Shown here in pieces: positions 24,737-33,633 of a stretch of DNA of 64,000 nucleotides. The position numbers and the translations under genes were made by a program. This DNA comes from Aquimarina sediminis (GTDB lineage Bacteria > Bacteroidota > Bacteroidia > Flavobacteriales > Flavobacteriaceae). The stretch is taken from positions 62,001 through 126,000 of the forward strand of contig NZ_POYJ01000013.1 in the NCBI RefSeq assembly GCF_002895435.1. Reading direction: 5' to 3'. Positions within the stretch are counted from its first letter, which is position 1; the number at the start of each line of letters is the position of its first letter. Below the pieces are notes generated by a model, which saw nothing but the letters and a program-made list of their open reading frames with translations, was not told the origin of the DNA and did no database searches.

Positions 24737-25783
24737 ATGACACAAGAATTAGGCATAACAAAAAAGCAAAGTTTTCATTTTAACATTCCAAAAAAGAAGC
24801 CGAAGATTGCCTACTTCATATTGGTTCACCGTTTTCCTGAACAGTTCAAACGATTGTTTAAAGCTATTTACCATCCAGAAAACCACTACTTAATACAGAT
24901 CGATCAAGAGATTGATATAAACACTGAAAAGAGCGTTAAAACATTTTTGGCAGATTACTCCAGCGTTTATCTTTTAAAAAGTAAAAATGTAGAGAGGAGA
25001 GGATATAGTATGGTACAGTCTCAAATTAATGGGATGAAATACCTTCTAAATCGTTGTCTTAAATGGGATTTTTTTATTAATCTAAGCGATCAGGATTTTC
25101 CTTTGAAATCTCAAGATTTTATTTTTGATTTTTTGAGCAGGAATAAAGAAAAAAACTTCATAAAAATAGTCAATCAAATTGAGAAGAAACCTGATACGCT
25201 AAACCGCTTTGAAAACCATTTTCAGGAGATAGATATTGGCTTTTCGGGCATACCCTATAAAAGATCTTTCATGAAAAATATGACTTGGTATGTCGGCGGG
25301 CAATGGATGATCTTGACCAGAGCATGCTGTGAATTTATTTGTTACAGTCCCGAAATGAAAAAGTTTGAAGATTTCTATCGTAAGATCCTATTTGCTGATA
25401 AATCATTTTTTCAAACTGCATTAATGAATACTTCATTCAAAGAAACGATTATAAACGATGATAAGAGAGTTGTTGTAAGGGTAGTTGATGGTGATATAAC
25501 ATTGAAACCAGAAACTTTGACAAGAGCGGATATCGATTTCTTAACACTAGGAGACAACTTATTCGCCAGAAAATTCGACGAAAGGGTTGATGAATCTATA
25601 TTGGGTATTTTGGAGGAAGCTTTAAGAAGACCATATCAAATAACAAATAATGCTAATAATATTGATTTTAACCTTCTTCCAACGCTTAGTATTAATGCGA
25701 AAAAAAGTCTCCTATTAGATCCAGAAACAATCATAAATCCTCCAACTCAATTAACTAAACAAATGCTTAATGGAAACAAATAA
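24737..25783 (+). CDS. Core-2/I-branching-type glycosyltransferase (GT14)
   Basis: 348 residues. IAYFILVHRFPEQFKRLFKA, HYLIQID near 50, and INLSDQDFPLKSQDFIFDFL near 112-131 are the standard landmarks of the beta-1,6-N-acetylglucosaminyltransferase family; GGQWMILTR is the acceptor-side motif. Bacterial members modify surface polysaccharides. No other polysaccharide genes are near, so it probably adds a single sugar. It follows the small gene by ~50 bases on the same strand. Confidence 0.85.
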   Translation: MTQELGITKKQSFHFNIPKKKPKIAYFILVHRFPEQFKRLFKAIYHPENHYLIQIDQEIDINTEKSVKTFLADYSSVYLLKSKNVERRGYSMVQSQINGMKYLLNRCLKWDFFINLSDQDFPLKSQDFIFDFLSRNKEKNFIKIVNQIEKKPDTLNRFENHFQEIDIGFSGIPYKRSFMKNMTWYVGGQWMILTRACCEFICYSPEMKKFEDFYRKILFADKSFFQTALMNTSFKETIINDDKRVVVRVVDGDITLKPETLTRADIDFLTLGDNLFARKFDERVDESILGILEEALRRPYQITNNANNIDFNLLPTLSINAKKSLLLDPETIINPPTQLTKQMLNGNK

Positions 25784-25791
25784 ATAGTAAA

Positions 25792-25986
25792 ATGGCTAAA
25801 ACAAATATTACAAGAAGTTGGAGAGAGCAAAAGGTAATGCTCAAACGGAGATTCACTTTTTTATCTGATAAAGATTTTGAATTTGAAAATGATCAAAAAG
25901 AAATGATGCTTGATAATCTTGCTATTAAACTTAAGAAAACCAGAGCAGAGTTAGAGTTGCTTTTCATTGAGCTACAAACCTATTGA
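25792..25986 (+). CDS. Small conserved basic protein
   Basis: 64 residues: SWREQKVMLKRRFTFLSDKD, then FEFENDQKEMMLDNLAIKLK and KTRAELELLFIELQ. A two-helix, CsbD-like layout found in many Bacteroidota general-stress loci. It starts 8 bases after the glycosyltransferase stop. Role unknown. Confidence 0.7.
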   Translation: MAKTNITRSWREQKVMLKRRFTFLSDKDFEFENDQKEMMLDNLAIKLKKTRAELELLFIELQTY

Positions 25987-26008
25987 ACTACACTTAACAA
26001 AAATAATC

Positions 26009-26311
26009 ATGCATAAATCTAAAATATAACCACTTGCTGATAGAGTACTGGTAAAAGTTGACATTGAAGAAGAAAAATCAAAAGGAGGTATTATTATACC
26101 AGATACAGCTAAGGAGAAACCTCAAAAAGGTGTCGTATTGGCTGTAGGAAAGGGTAAGAAAAATGAACCCATGACTGTAAAGGTTGGTGATGCCGTATTA
26201 TATGAAAAATATTCTGGAACAGAAATTACTATTGAGGGTATTGATGCACTTATTATGAAAGAGTCGGATATCTTTGGCATTATTCGAGCAGTCAGCTTAG
26301 AACGTATATAA
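26009..26311 (+). pseudogene. groES: groES (GroEL co-chaperonin) with in-frame stop
   Basis: Encodes a nearly full-length Gro[22 protein letters not shown], the [11 protein letters not shown] mobile loop, and the family's C-terminal strands to SLERI. But codon 7 is TAA (26027), where family members have a polar residue before PLADRVLV. No usual start codon follows before the domain, so the copy is probably dead unless the stop is read through. A main groESL operon presumably exists elsewhere. No groEL is adjacent. Confidence 0.85.
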
Positions 26312-26459
26312 AAATGTAAAAACAAGAGGGATTAAATGGCTGTAGCGATTACTTCTAAGATTGCTAACCTTTTTTTTGGGAGGGTAACAGAATTATTATT
26401 GTTATGAGTGCTAGCATAGGCAAACTACAAAGTGTGACAGCAAATATAAAATCTATGAA

Positions 26460-27581
26460 TTACAGTTTAATTCTTTTTTTTCCCGGTTTATTGATTGACT
26501 TCTTCATCAAAATAGTGAATCGGGTACCATTTATTGTATCACTTTCTAAGTTAACATAACCTCCATGGGCTTCTGCCACAATCTTAACTAATGTAAGTCC
26601 CATTCCCCAACTATTTAATTGAATAGAATCATTATCTTTCTTTAGGAATTGAAAAATTTGACCTTGTCGTTCCTTGGGAATTGGCTTTCCATAGTTATGG
26701 ATGGATAACTCCACAGCTTCACCTAGATCTTTAATATTAATAGTGATGGGTGATTTGTATAATCCATATTTAACTGCATTGGATATAAGGTTTTCTATTA
26801 ATCTTCGAATAGCAGTTCCATCAAATATTCCCACTATATTATCTGAAGTGTATTTAAATTCAAATTCATTAAAATAAATTGTTTCAGAATCTTTGTATAT
26901 CTCATTAATAATTTTAAAGATATTGATTTCAGCAAACTCCAACATTATACCTTGACCTGCCTTTACTGTAATTGCATCCATCAAACTTTCTATAAGTCCA
27001 AGTGATTTGGTGACACTTTTTATTGCAATGTATTTCATTGTACTTACTAAATCTTCCCCTTCTTGACAATCTAATAATTCTAAGGAGGTTTTAGCAGTAG
27101 AAAGGGGGTTACGGATATCATGTGCTAATGTGCCCACAAGTTTTTCTTGCATATCCTGAATAGATTTCGAAAATGCTTCCACAGATTTAAGTGTAGCCAT
27201 TTCCATAAAGTATTTTAATAATTCACCTACATCCAATGTATATACATTGTTTAAGATTAAAACCTCTGTTAAGACTCTATTAAAAATAATATACTCCAGA
27301 ATGATCTGGTCTACAGTATAATTGGAAGATAAAGCTCTGTGTTTTCCATGTTGTGAACAGTTTTCAAAAATTTCGATGTATTTTTCATCAGGACAAGCAT
27401 ATATAGGATTACTATATCTTGTCATCACATCCGAAATATCTTTTGTAAAATAGCGTAAATGATCCTGTAAGATAACAACATCCATGTTTTTTGAAGAGAG
27501 AATTTCTTTTTTAACTTGTTCCTCCCAGGTTTTGATTATTAAACTAATATTCTGAGCTATAATTTGACCTGTCTTCTTCAT
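26460..27581 (-). CDS. Sensor histidine kinase with RsbRD-like N-terminus
   Basis: 373 residues, no membrane segment. Residues ~1-135 resemble the RsbRD_N sensor domain (IIKTWEEQVKKEI, DHLRYFTKDISDVM). The H box is TLAHDIRNPLSTAK with His ~154; the N box is NLISNAVKYG (~260) and the G box GMGLTLVKIVAEAHGG (~330). A soluble kinase phosphorylating an unknown partner; no response regulator is adjacent. In the stress-related segment it may sense a cytoplasmic signal. Confidence 0.85.
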   Translation of the reverse strand: MKKTGQIIAQNISLIIKTWEEQVKKEILSSKNMDVVILQDHLRYFTKDISDVMTRYSNPIYACPDEKYIEIFENCSQHGKHRALSSNYTVDQIILEYIIFNRVLTEVLILNNVYTLDVGELLKYFMEMATLKSVEAFSKSIQDMQEKLVGTLAHDIRNPLSTAKTSLELLDCQEGEDLVSTMKYIAIKSVTKSLGLIESLMDAITVKAGQGIMLEFAEINIFKIINEIYKDSETIYFNEFEFKYTSDNIVGIFDGTAIRRLIENLISNAVKYGLYKSPITINIKDLGEAVELSIHNYGKPIPKERQGQIFQFLKKDNDSIQLNSWGMGLTLVKIVAEAHGGYVNLESDTINGTRFTILMKKSINKPGKKRIKL

Positions 27582-27622
27582 CGTAGTTATTCTAATCCGA
27601 TAGCTAAAATTTATTAATTCAT

Positions 27623-29416
27623 TTACAGATAAAAGAACACTTTATTCGGATAATTAAGAGCTGCTGACTGTACAAACGATTCCTTTAAAACACCATAGTT
27701 AGCATATTCCTTATTCTTTTCTACTGCCCAACCAATATTGCCATAGTCAAAATGCCAATACTCTTTATGATCACACACAAAATCTTCATCCTCGAAAAGT
27801 TTTATCAGAAGTTTGCGATTTTTCTTTGCTTCTTCACTAATGTCAGGATGTTTAGGGTAGCATTTTTCATTTAGATCAATATGTAGCCCATCATTGGTTC
27901 CAAAATCAAGTACACATTTCTTTCGCAAATCATAAATCAGGGCATCAACAGCACCTCCTGTCGAATGGGTAGATTTTCTTTTGGGAGCAACAAAATTTGA
28001 TAAAATTTTATTTATTTCTTCTATTGATTTTTTCGGATATTTATTTTTCAAAAAACTGGCCTTTTGTTCTAATAGTTTTTGCTGATGCTTAAATGACCTC
28101 CAGGCTGATCTAATAATTAGTTTTTTGCCCTGATTATTCAGAAGTTCACTAATTCGCCCTATTTTTTTATACACTTCTTCTCTAACCAAATAACGATAGT
28201 TTTTTTGAATGGACTTTTCAAATATTAGATTAAAATCCGAATCCTGAAGACTTATCAATGGAGAGTGATCTTCCTTGACAGTCATAACTGCTGTTTTCTT
28301 TTTGTGCAAGCTGTCTTTTTCTTCTACAATAGCACAATACTCTTCCCCATTGATAGGAGTAATGATATTTTTAAAAATGTAGGATGAGTTCATGGCTGTA
28401 ACCAACGCCCCATATTTTAATGTAAATGATACATCACTACCAACTTTTAAGTTCTCTTTTTTGGCGTTTATAATAATGTGATCGCCACCTGCTCCCAAAA
28501 TTTCAATATCCAATTTAGGAGTTAATCCAGCCACCATTACATCCTGAACACCCATAGCTAGGATAGCTCGCCGTATTATGCCTTGGTCTTTGAATTTTGG
28601 TTTGTTACCAAAGGCGTTTAGACCAATCTCGCCATCTGGCATCGATGATTTGTTTTTCAATTCTATAACTTCAGCTACGAGCATAAAAGCGTCTTGATAA
28701 AGTTTTGGAATCGGTTTTCCTGTTAAGGGTTCATAACCCAAAAATATAGATTCTCCTAATCTCAAATTATTTATCCTGCCAACATCTTTTGTAGTGCTGA
28801 ACCAATTATAATTAGCCGAATTTCCTCCTGAAATTACAGATAGTTTGATATGAAATTTTTTTTCAATACTAACAGCAATAGTAGAGAGCATGTTCATCTT
28901 TTCTGTTGTGGGTTTAACTCCGGAAAAACAAGCAAGATTTGTGCCTATCCCTTTAAGCTCAATGCCTTTAAGTATTAGCACCTTTTTGATAGTGTTTTCT
29001 AATTGTGATGGGAGAATACCTTCGCGCAAATCTCCTAATTCTACCATAATTATGATTTTATGGATCTTACCATGTAAGACAGCAAATTCTGAAAGTTTTT
29101 TTATGACAGATAACTCCGAATTTAGACTCATATCGGTATCTAACACTACTGATTCTGCCTGACTTATCATAGGTGTCCTAATCAATAAAAAAGTAGCTTT
29201 CACCCCAGCGTTACGCATTTTTTTGATATTTGCTATTCTTGAGTCAGCAAGAATTTTTACTCCGCTCTTTACCAAAATATTAGCAATATGCGGATGCGCA
29301 CAAACTCCTTTCGTAACAACGATTATATTGATGCCTTTTGACTTAAAAAGGGAGCTTAAAACCTTAACGTTATGAGCAATTTTTTTAAGATTAATATCTA
29401 TTCTTGGGGTTGGCAT
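27623..29416 (-). CDS. Fused alanine-racemase-fold enzyme and VanX-like D,D-dipeptidase
   Basis: 597 residues. Residues ~1-360 are an alanine/ornithine racemase-type PLP barrel with PLP lysine K36 (IIVVTKGVC) and GNSANYNWF near 200. Residues ~415-585 are a VanX/M15 D-Ala-D-Ala dipeptidase with the zinc motif STHSTGGAVD (~482) and EYWHFDYG (~555). Racemases interconvert L and D amino acids; VanX-type enzymes cleave D-Ala-D-Ala. One chain carrying both suggests recovery or remodelling of D-amino-acid dipeptides. It overlaps the DUF1611 gene end by 19 bases. Confidence 0.85.
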   Translation of the reverse strand: MPTPRIDINLKKIAHNVKVLSSLFKSKGINIIVVTKGVCAHPHIANILVKSGVKILADSRIANIKKMRNAGVKATFLLIRTPMISQAESVVLDTDMSLNSELSVIKKLSEFAVLHGKIHKIIIMVELGDLREGILPSQLENTIKKVLILKGIELKGIGTNLACFSGVKPTTEKMNMLSTIAVSIEKKFHIKLSVISGGNSANYNWFSTTKDVGRINNLRLGESIFLGYEPLTGKPIPKLYQDAFMLVAEVIELKNKSSMPDGEIGLNAFGNKPKFKDQGIIRRAILAMGVQDVMVAGLTPKLDIEILGAGGDHIIINAKKENLKVGSDVSFTLKYGALVTAMNSSYIFKNIITPINGEEYCAIVEEKDSLHKKKTAVMTVKEDHSPLISLQDSDFNLIFEKSIQKNYRYLVREEVYKKIGRISELLNNQGKKLIIRSAWRSFKHQQKLLEQKASFLKNKYPKKSIEEINKILSNFVAPKRKSTHSTGGAVDALIYDLRKKCVLDFGTNDGLHIDLNEKCYPKHPDISEEAKKNRKLLIKLFEDEDFVCDHKEYWHFDYGNIGWAVEKNKEYANYGVLKESFVQSAALNYPNKVFFYL

Positions 29417-30489
29417 AGTAATGGATTGACACGAATTAAATCGGGGAATATTTTATAAAGTTTTTCTATCAGCTTGCTGCAATCATTTTTTAAGACATCA
29501 GTGACAGGTAATTGGTACTTTTCTTCATAAATCTTTGTTATACTTTCAACTTCTTGGTCATTCATCTCTTCATGATTGATTGTAATTGCAATTACTTTGG
29601 ATCCAGAGAAGGCTTCTAACATTTTTATTTCACTCTCAAGTGTTGGCATGGGGATTTTGGGAAAATCACATCTGTTACGCCTTTTTGGCGGATGCTGAAG
29701 AATAATTGCCTTAGGCATTGCACCTCTAATGATTGCACTCGATGAGGTAAATGCCGGATGACTAAGTGCGCCCTGTCCCTCTACTACAATAATATCGGGT
29801 TTTTCTTTGAGTGCTTCCATAATAGCATTTTCAACTTCTCCAGTCGCAAAGCCAGAACTGAGAACATCTATCGCAATACCATATTTAGAACCCTGAAGTA
29901 TCCCTGTCTGACCTGTAGTTATAAAGATAGCTTTCAAACCTTCTTTTTGCAGAGCTTCTACCAATTTAAGTGCTGTAGTTCGTTTACCAACAGCACAATC
30001 TGTACCTGATACTGTTATGATAGGAGTTTGAACATCTCTTATCTTGCCGGTGTAGTGGTGAAGATTTTCTTTTAGAGGTGGTTTTCTTACATCAAATATG
30101 GATACATTGTATTTTTTTGCGAGGTTCATACAAACTTCATCATCAGAAAGAAACTCCGGAAGCCCATTTACAATATGAATTCCGGCTTTAATGGCAGTGT
30201 AAATGATTTTTTTCTCCTCATCGCTAAGTAACGGCTCGAGAGGAGCAATGCCGTAGATAAAATATTCTGGAATACTATCCAACATTTCGATAGCTTGATT
30301 AAAATTTCGGAATATGGGTATCCCATTTTTGATTCCATCTAAATATTCTCCTGCATCAAGACCTGATTTTGTACTATCAATAATACCAACAATTTTATAC
30401 TTGTCAGAATGCCTTACAAGACCGTTTGCTGTTTTACCATCCAGTTTGCCATATTCATTTTCGCAGTAGACAATTGCTGATGTTTTCAT
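29398..30489 (-). CDS. DUF1611-family P-loop protein (D-glutamate N-acetyltransferase-like)
   Basis: 363 residues. N-terminal Rossmann-like domain (~1-140) and a C-terminal P-loop domain with VSGTDCAVGKRTTA (~161) and IIVVEGQGALSHPAF. DUF1611 members include DgcN, reported as a D-glutamate N-acetyltransferase in marine bacteria, usually beside an enolase-family partner (DgcA). Here the partner is a racemase-VanX fusion whose start overlaps its end, so the pair probably works on D-amino acids, possibly D-Glu. The exact substrate is inference. Confidence 0.8.
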   Translation of the reverse strand: MKTSAIVYCENEYGKLDGKTANGLVRHSDKYKIVGIIDSTKSGLDAGEYLDGIKNGIPIFRNFNQAIEMLDSIPEYFIYGIAPLEPLLSDEEKKIIYTAIKAGIHIVNGLPEFLSDDEVCMNLAKKYNVSIFDVRKPPLKENLHHYTGKIRDVQTPIITVSGTDCAVGKRTTALKLVEALQKEGLKAIFITTGQTGILQGSKYGIAIDVLSSGFATGEVENAIMEALKEKPDIIVVEGQGALSHPAFTSSSAIIRGAMPKAIILQHPPKRRNRCDFPKIPMPTLESEIKMLEAFSGSKVIAITINHEEMNDQEVESITKIYEEKYQLPVTDVLKNDCSKLIEKLYKIFPDLIRVNPLLCQPQE

Positions 30490-30534
30490 ATTTTTAGTGA
30501 TTTTAGATAAAAAGAAATTGATTTTAGAAAGGGT

Positions 30535-30717
30535 TTAACTTCCTACCAATGCTCTTGCAGACAAACCCAATTCCCATCTGTCTGGATCATTTTGAAATCC
30601 ACAGTAGTAGATTCCATCAATATATCGCTTTACTATCAGCGAAATGCTGGGGTTTATTTTAGTAAATACCGTATCCCCTACTTCATATTTTAGAATTACA
30701 TTTTTATTTAGTTTCAT
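30535..30717 (-). CDS. Small conserved protein, paralogue of the 24520 gene
   Basis: 60 residues: VILKYEVGDTVFTKINPSIS then LIVKRYIDGIYYCGFQNDPD. It shares the GDTV...P...LIV...YYC...DP pattern with the 55-residue protein at 24520. It lies 45 bases upstream of the DUF1611 gene on the same strand and may be co-transcribed. Function unknown. Confidence 0.6.
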   Translation of the reverse strand: MKLNKNVILKYEVGDTVFTKINPSISLIVKRYIDGIYYCGFQNDPDRWELGLSARALVGS

Positions 30718-30980
30718 AATTAATATTAGAAGAGGTTTGTTTTTTTTATTTTTTTTTGACCCCAGAGAATTAGTTAATAAGTAAATAACCTCTGAGGATA
30801 AAAAGAATCAGCAAGAAAAATGACGATTTTAAAAAATCTATTCGAATGGCTTTAAGAGTTAGACTAATTATGTGTCGTCATTTTATATTAAAATTGATCT
30901 ATTAATATTGATTTGTGTATTGTTTTAATACTTGCTTACTAAAGAATATTTGTTTTGTAAGGTTTTATTCAACTTTATTA

Positions 30981-31012
30981 AAAAAGGCAGAGTTTTGAAT
31001 TTCTGCCTTTTT
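30981..31012. terminator. Strong bidirectional-looking hairpin
   Basis: AAAAAGGCAGA pairs with TCTGCCTTTTT and is flanked by an A run and a T run, so it can stop transcription from either side. The rest of 30718-31383 holds no gene. Confidence 0.75.
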
Positions 31013-31303
31013 TTTACCTGAAAATGTTTTGTAGTATATATCAAATACTCCGCATGCATTATCATTTTGGTAATTCTAGGTCGTTCAAGATTCATTTTTT
31101 GAAAACGATTATATTCTCATTTTATAATATTTATTACAAAGATCTTTATAATTAATCGATGCAAGGTTATACAATAGGAATTCAATGTTACATAAATCAT
31201 AGGTTTTAGGTTTTTACGGAAAATCTATTCTAAACATTTGGTTATCTACAAGTAATTTTTTGAATATGATAATAATTTAATGAATCATTAAAAGGAAAAA
31301 GCT

Positions 31304-31336
31304 AAAAACTGTATGCAGCAATTGTGTACAGTTTTT
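31304..31336. terminator. Hairpin before att-like site 3
   Basis: AAAAACTGTA pairs with TACAGTTTTT around a 13-base loop. A terminator-like stem ~50 bases before the arm boxes. Confidence 0.5.
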
Positions 31337-31383
31337 ACGTATTTGTTTGTTTCTATATGTTGGTGTTTGCATACGTTAAATAG

Positions 31384-31449
31384 GTACTTCATAAAAAAGT
31401 ACCTGTTTTAAGTACCCATTTGTAGGTATTTGCAAGTTTATAGGTACTT
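31384..31449 (+). repeat. att-like left arm boxes, site 3
   Basis: GTACTT at 31384, AAGTAC at 31397 and 31410, GTACTT at 31444: offsets 0, 13, 26, 60. Nearly identical to site 1 across the whole block, about two differences in ~75 bases. Confidence 0.65.
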
Positions 31450-31499
31450 CAAAAAAAATAAAGTACTGACATTCAGTATGGTTATAGTGCGACCGAAAT

Positions 31500-31545
31500 G
31501 GCTCATAACCCGAAGGTCACAGGTTCGAGTCCAGTTCCCGCTACT
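31500..31545 (+). repeat. tRNA-fMet 3'-half direct repeat (att core), copy 3
   Basis: 46 bases differing from copy 1 by one base (CCTGT to CCAGT) that breaks the T-arm stem. Flanks match site 1 on both sides. Confidence 0.85.
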
Positions 31546-31548
31546 ACG

Positions 31549-31579
31549 ATAACCACTTCATTTTGAAGTGGTTATTTTT
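31549..31579 (+). terminator. Hairpin terminator after tRNA repeat 3
   Basis: AACCACTTC and GAAGTGGTT form a perfect stem around ATTTT, followed by ATTTTTG. Compared with site 1, both stem sides changed and pairing is kept. Confidence 0.75.
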
Positions 31580-31626
31580 GTTTATAAACGTTTTTTCTTC
31601 TTTAAAATTATCAATTTGTCCACTTA

Positions 31627-31632
31627 GAGTAC
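31627..31632 (+). repeat. att-like right arm box, site 3
   Basis: GAGTAC ~82 bases past the tRNA repeat, the same distance as at site 1 (~81). The second box of site 1 is absent here. Confidence 0.4.
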
Positions 31633-31745
31633 TGATTTTTTTTCAAGTAAAATCTTCTGATCTATAGCTATTTATAATCTATGAACTGATAATGATTTGG
31701 TTGTTGTAGGGTGATGAGACAGAACCAAATAAATATATTAAGGAG

Positions 31746-32978
31746 CTAAAGCATTCTAGATTTTATGAGTTTAATATTTGCTTTTGTTACCCCATAATTT
31801 ATTGCTAAGTTTTCCCATTGGGCAAGAGCATGACTAGTTTGTTCAATGATTTCATTAATTTGAGGGCGTTTTAAATTGGCTTCCTTACCAAGTTTGATAA
31901 GATGTTCTATAGAAGGAGATTGCCCTTCTCCCATCACCATCATACTTTGATGCCCTCTAGGGCCAGAAGAAAATGTTAAATCATACGCAGGAGAAAGTGC
32001 CCATTCGCCAGTCTCGTTCATAAGAAATGAAAAGTTCTTAGCATGATCATCACGATTATGAGACAATATATTAAAGACGGCAAGACGATACATTTTCTCC
32101 ACTTCTCGAATATCTTGTGTTAAAGCTCCTGTAAGTGTAATTAAATCTTCATAGTCTAATGAAGGCATTCTAAAATCGGAATGTAATAATCCGCTTGCTG
32201 TATGCATGTGTAATCTTTGATTTTTGTTTCTATCAAAACGCTTTGTAGCAAAATATCCAGCACCTTTTGAAGCTTCAAATAGATGTACAGGCATCATTTC
32301 AAGATTTGCCTCTTTTGCCATAAGTGCGTATACATATTCAATAGCTCCTGCATCCATACCATCTGAGCCGTTGGCAAATTTCACTAGCCAATGTTCATAA
32401 CCTTCAGCAAGTGTATCAGTTCCTGAAATAATATGATTTTTACTCTCATTGATACCAATTAGTGCTTTTGGGCGTGCACCAGCAGAAGAACCGTTTAGGT
32501 CAATAAGTTCTTGTAAAACCTCATTCGCCTCTCCATCCAATACGTCTTGTGTCTGCTGCGAAAGTATATCGAGATTGATATCTTCTTGTTGTGTTCCCAC
32601 ATCGCTATAATCAGGTTCATAAACCAGAGCGCCAAGTCCTGTCATACCAATATGAGCTAAACGGTCTAAAGGAGAAAAATCTTCTGGCAATAAATTCTGA
32701 CTTCTTACATATCGATCAAAGAGTAGTCTTCCCCAACCATCAGGGAGACTGTCATTAAAAACACCAGGCAATCCTTCAAACGGTCGGTAGTCAAACACCT
32801 GTAGTCCTGTAGTTAAAGGAAGCTTTATAGGAGATATTTCTAATCCTCTGCTGATAAAATTTTGTTCATATTCAAAATAGATGCGATTATCTCGGGTTGC
32901 TAAACGCCCAACAGGGATAATTTCTTCATTAAAACTTATCCCAACTTTTAATTCGTTTATAGAAATGTAATTACTCAT
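31746..32978 (-). CDS. hipA: HipA-like serine/threonine kinase toxin
   Basis: 410 residues. The N-terminal subdomain (GLPGVFNDSLPDGWGRLLFD) and kinase core are typical; the catalytic segment HNRDDHAKNFSFLM is at ~304-317 and the metal-binding AYDLTFS follows. HipA kinases phosphorylate translation factors such as GltX and cause dormancy until neutralised by HipB. Its start overlaps the antitoxin stop by 4 bases (ATGA). It lies just outside the third att-like site, a usual place for stabilising toxin-antitoxin genes. Confidence 0.9.
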   Translation of the reverse strand: MSNYISINELKVGISFNEEIIPVGRLATRDNRIYFEYEQNFISRGLEISPIKLPLTTGLQVFDYRPFEGLPGVFNDSLPDGWGRLLFDRYVRSQNLLPEDFSPLDRLAHIGMTGLGALVYEPDYSDVGTQQEDINLDILSQQTQDVLDGEANEVLQELIDLNGSSAGARPKALIGINESKNHIISGTDTLAEGYEHWLVKFANGSDGMDAGAIEYVYALMAKEANLEMMPVHLFEASKGAGYFATKRFDRNKNQRLHMHTASGLLHSDFRMPSLDYEDLITLTGALTQDIREVEKMYRLAVFNILSHNRDDHAKNFSFLMNETGEWALSPAYDLTFSSGPRGHQSMMVMGEGQSPSIEHLIKLGKEANLKRPQINEIIEQTSHALAQWENLAINYGVTKANIKLIKSRML

Positions 32979-33283
32979 TTACGCCAACCTCTTTTCCGTT
33001 TTTTATCTTCTTTACTTTTTAATACATCATCTATGGATGAAAAATTATTTTCCAAAGGCTTTGTTGCTTCAATGAGTTTTTCGAGACACCCCAATGCCAT
33101 TGCTAACTTGAAAAAAGATTCAAGTGAAAGCACTCCTTTTTGTTCAAATTTTCGCAAAGAAGATAAGCTTACGCCTGAACGTTCAGACAATCCTGTTTGA
33201 GTAAGCCCTTTCTCAAGACGCAATGCTCTCATATTTTGCGCTACTATCTTTTGAGCTTTTATCGATGTAATAAGTGATACCAT
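32975..33283 (-). CDS. hipB: HipB-like HTH antitoxin
   Basis: Start chosen at 33283 (MVSLITSIKA); a longer frame from 33301 adds only six hydrophobic residues. 102 residues with a Cro/XRE HTH (MRALRLEKGLTQTGLSERSG, VSLSSLRKFEQKG) and a Lys/Arg-rich tail. It binds its own promoter with HipA and keeps the kinase inactive. Translationally coupled to hipA. Confidence 0.85.
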   Translation of the reverse strand: MVSLITSIKAQKIVAQNMRALRLEKGLTQTGLSERSGVSLSSLRKFEQKGVLSLESFFKLAMALGCLEKLIEATKPLENNFSSIDDVLKSKEDKKRKRGWRK

Positions 33284-33301
33284 AATGATAATTAAATACA
33301 A

Positions 33302-33633
33302 ATATAATAAATAATTACTACTATAGTGGTACTTAAATTGATATGTCTGATTAATTCTTTTCTTTTACATATTTTTAAATTCACAGTTTGCAAAATTAGT
33401 TCATCTACAAACATTGTTGGTATCTAAAGATCATCATACAACAAACGATATAGAGATGTAGAAAGAAGATATCATTCTGATTATCAGTAAAAATAAAGAT
33501 TACGTCTTGATACTGTATACGAAGGTTTATGTAGAGTTACCCTCTCTAGGATAAATCAAAAAAACTCAATTAAATAGCCAAAACTAATTAAGTATTAAAT
33601 TTTTAGTATATTTCTATTAAACCATTTAGTTAT
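33302..33633. other. Divergent intergenic region between hipBA and xdh
   Basis: Contains the promoters of the leftward hipBA pair and the rightward xdh operon. No ORF or clear operator seen. Confidence 0.5.
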
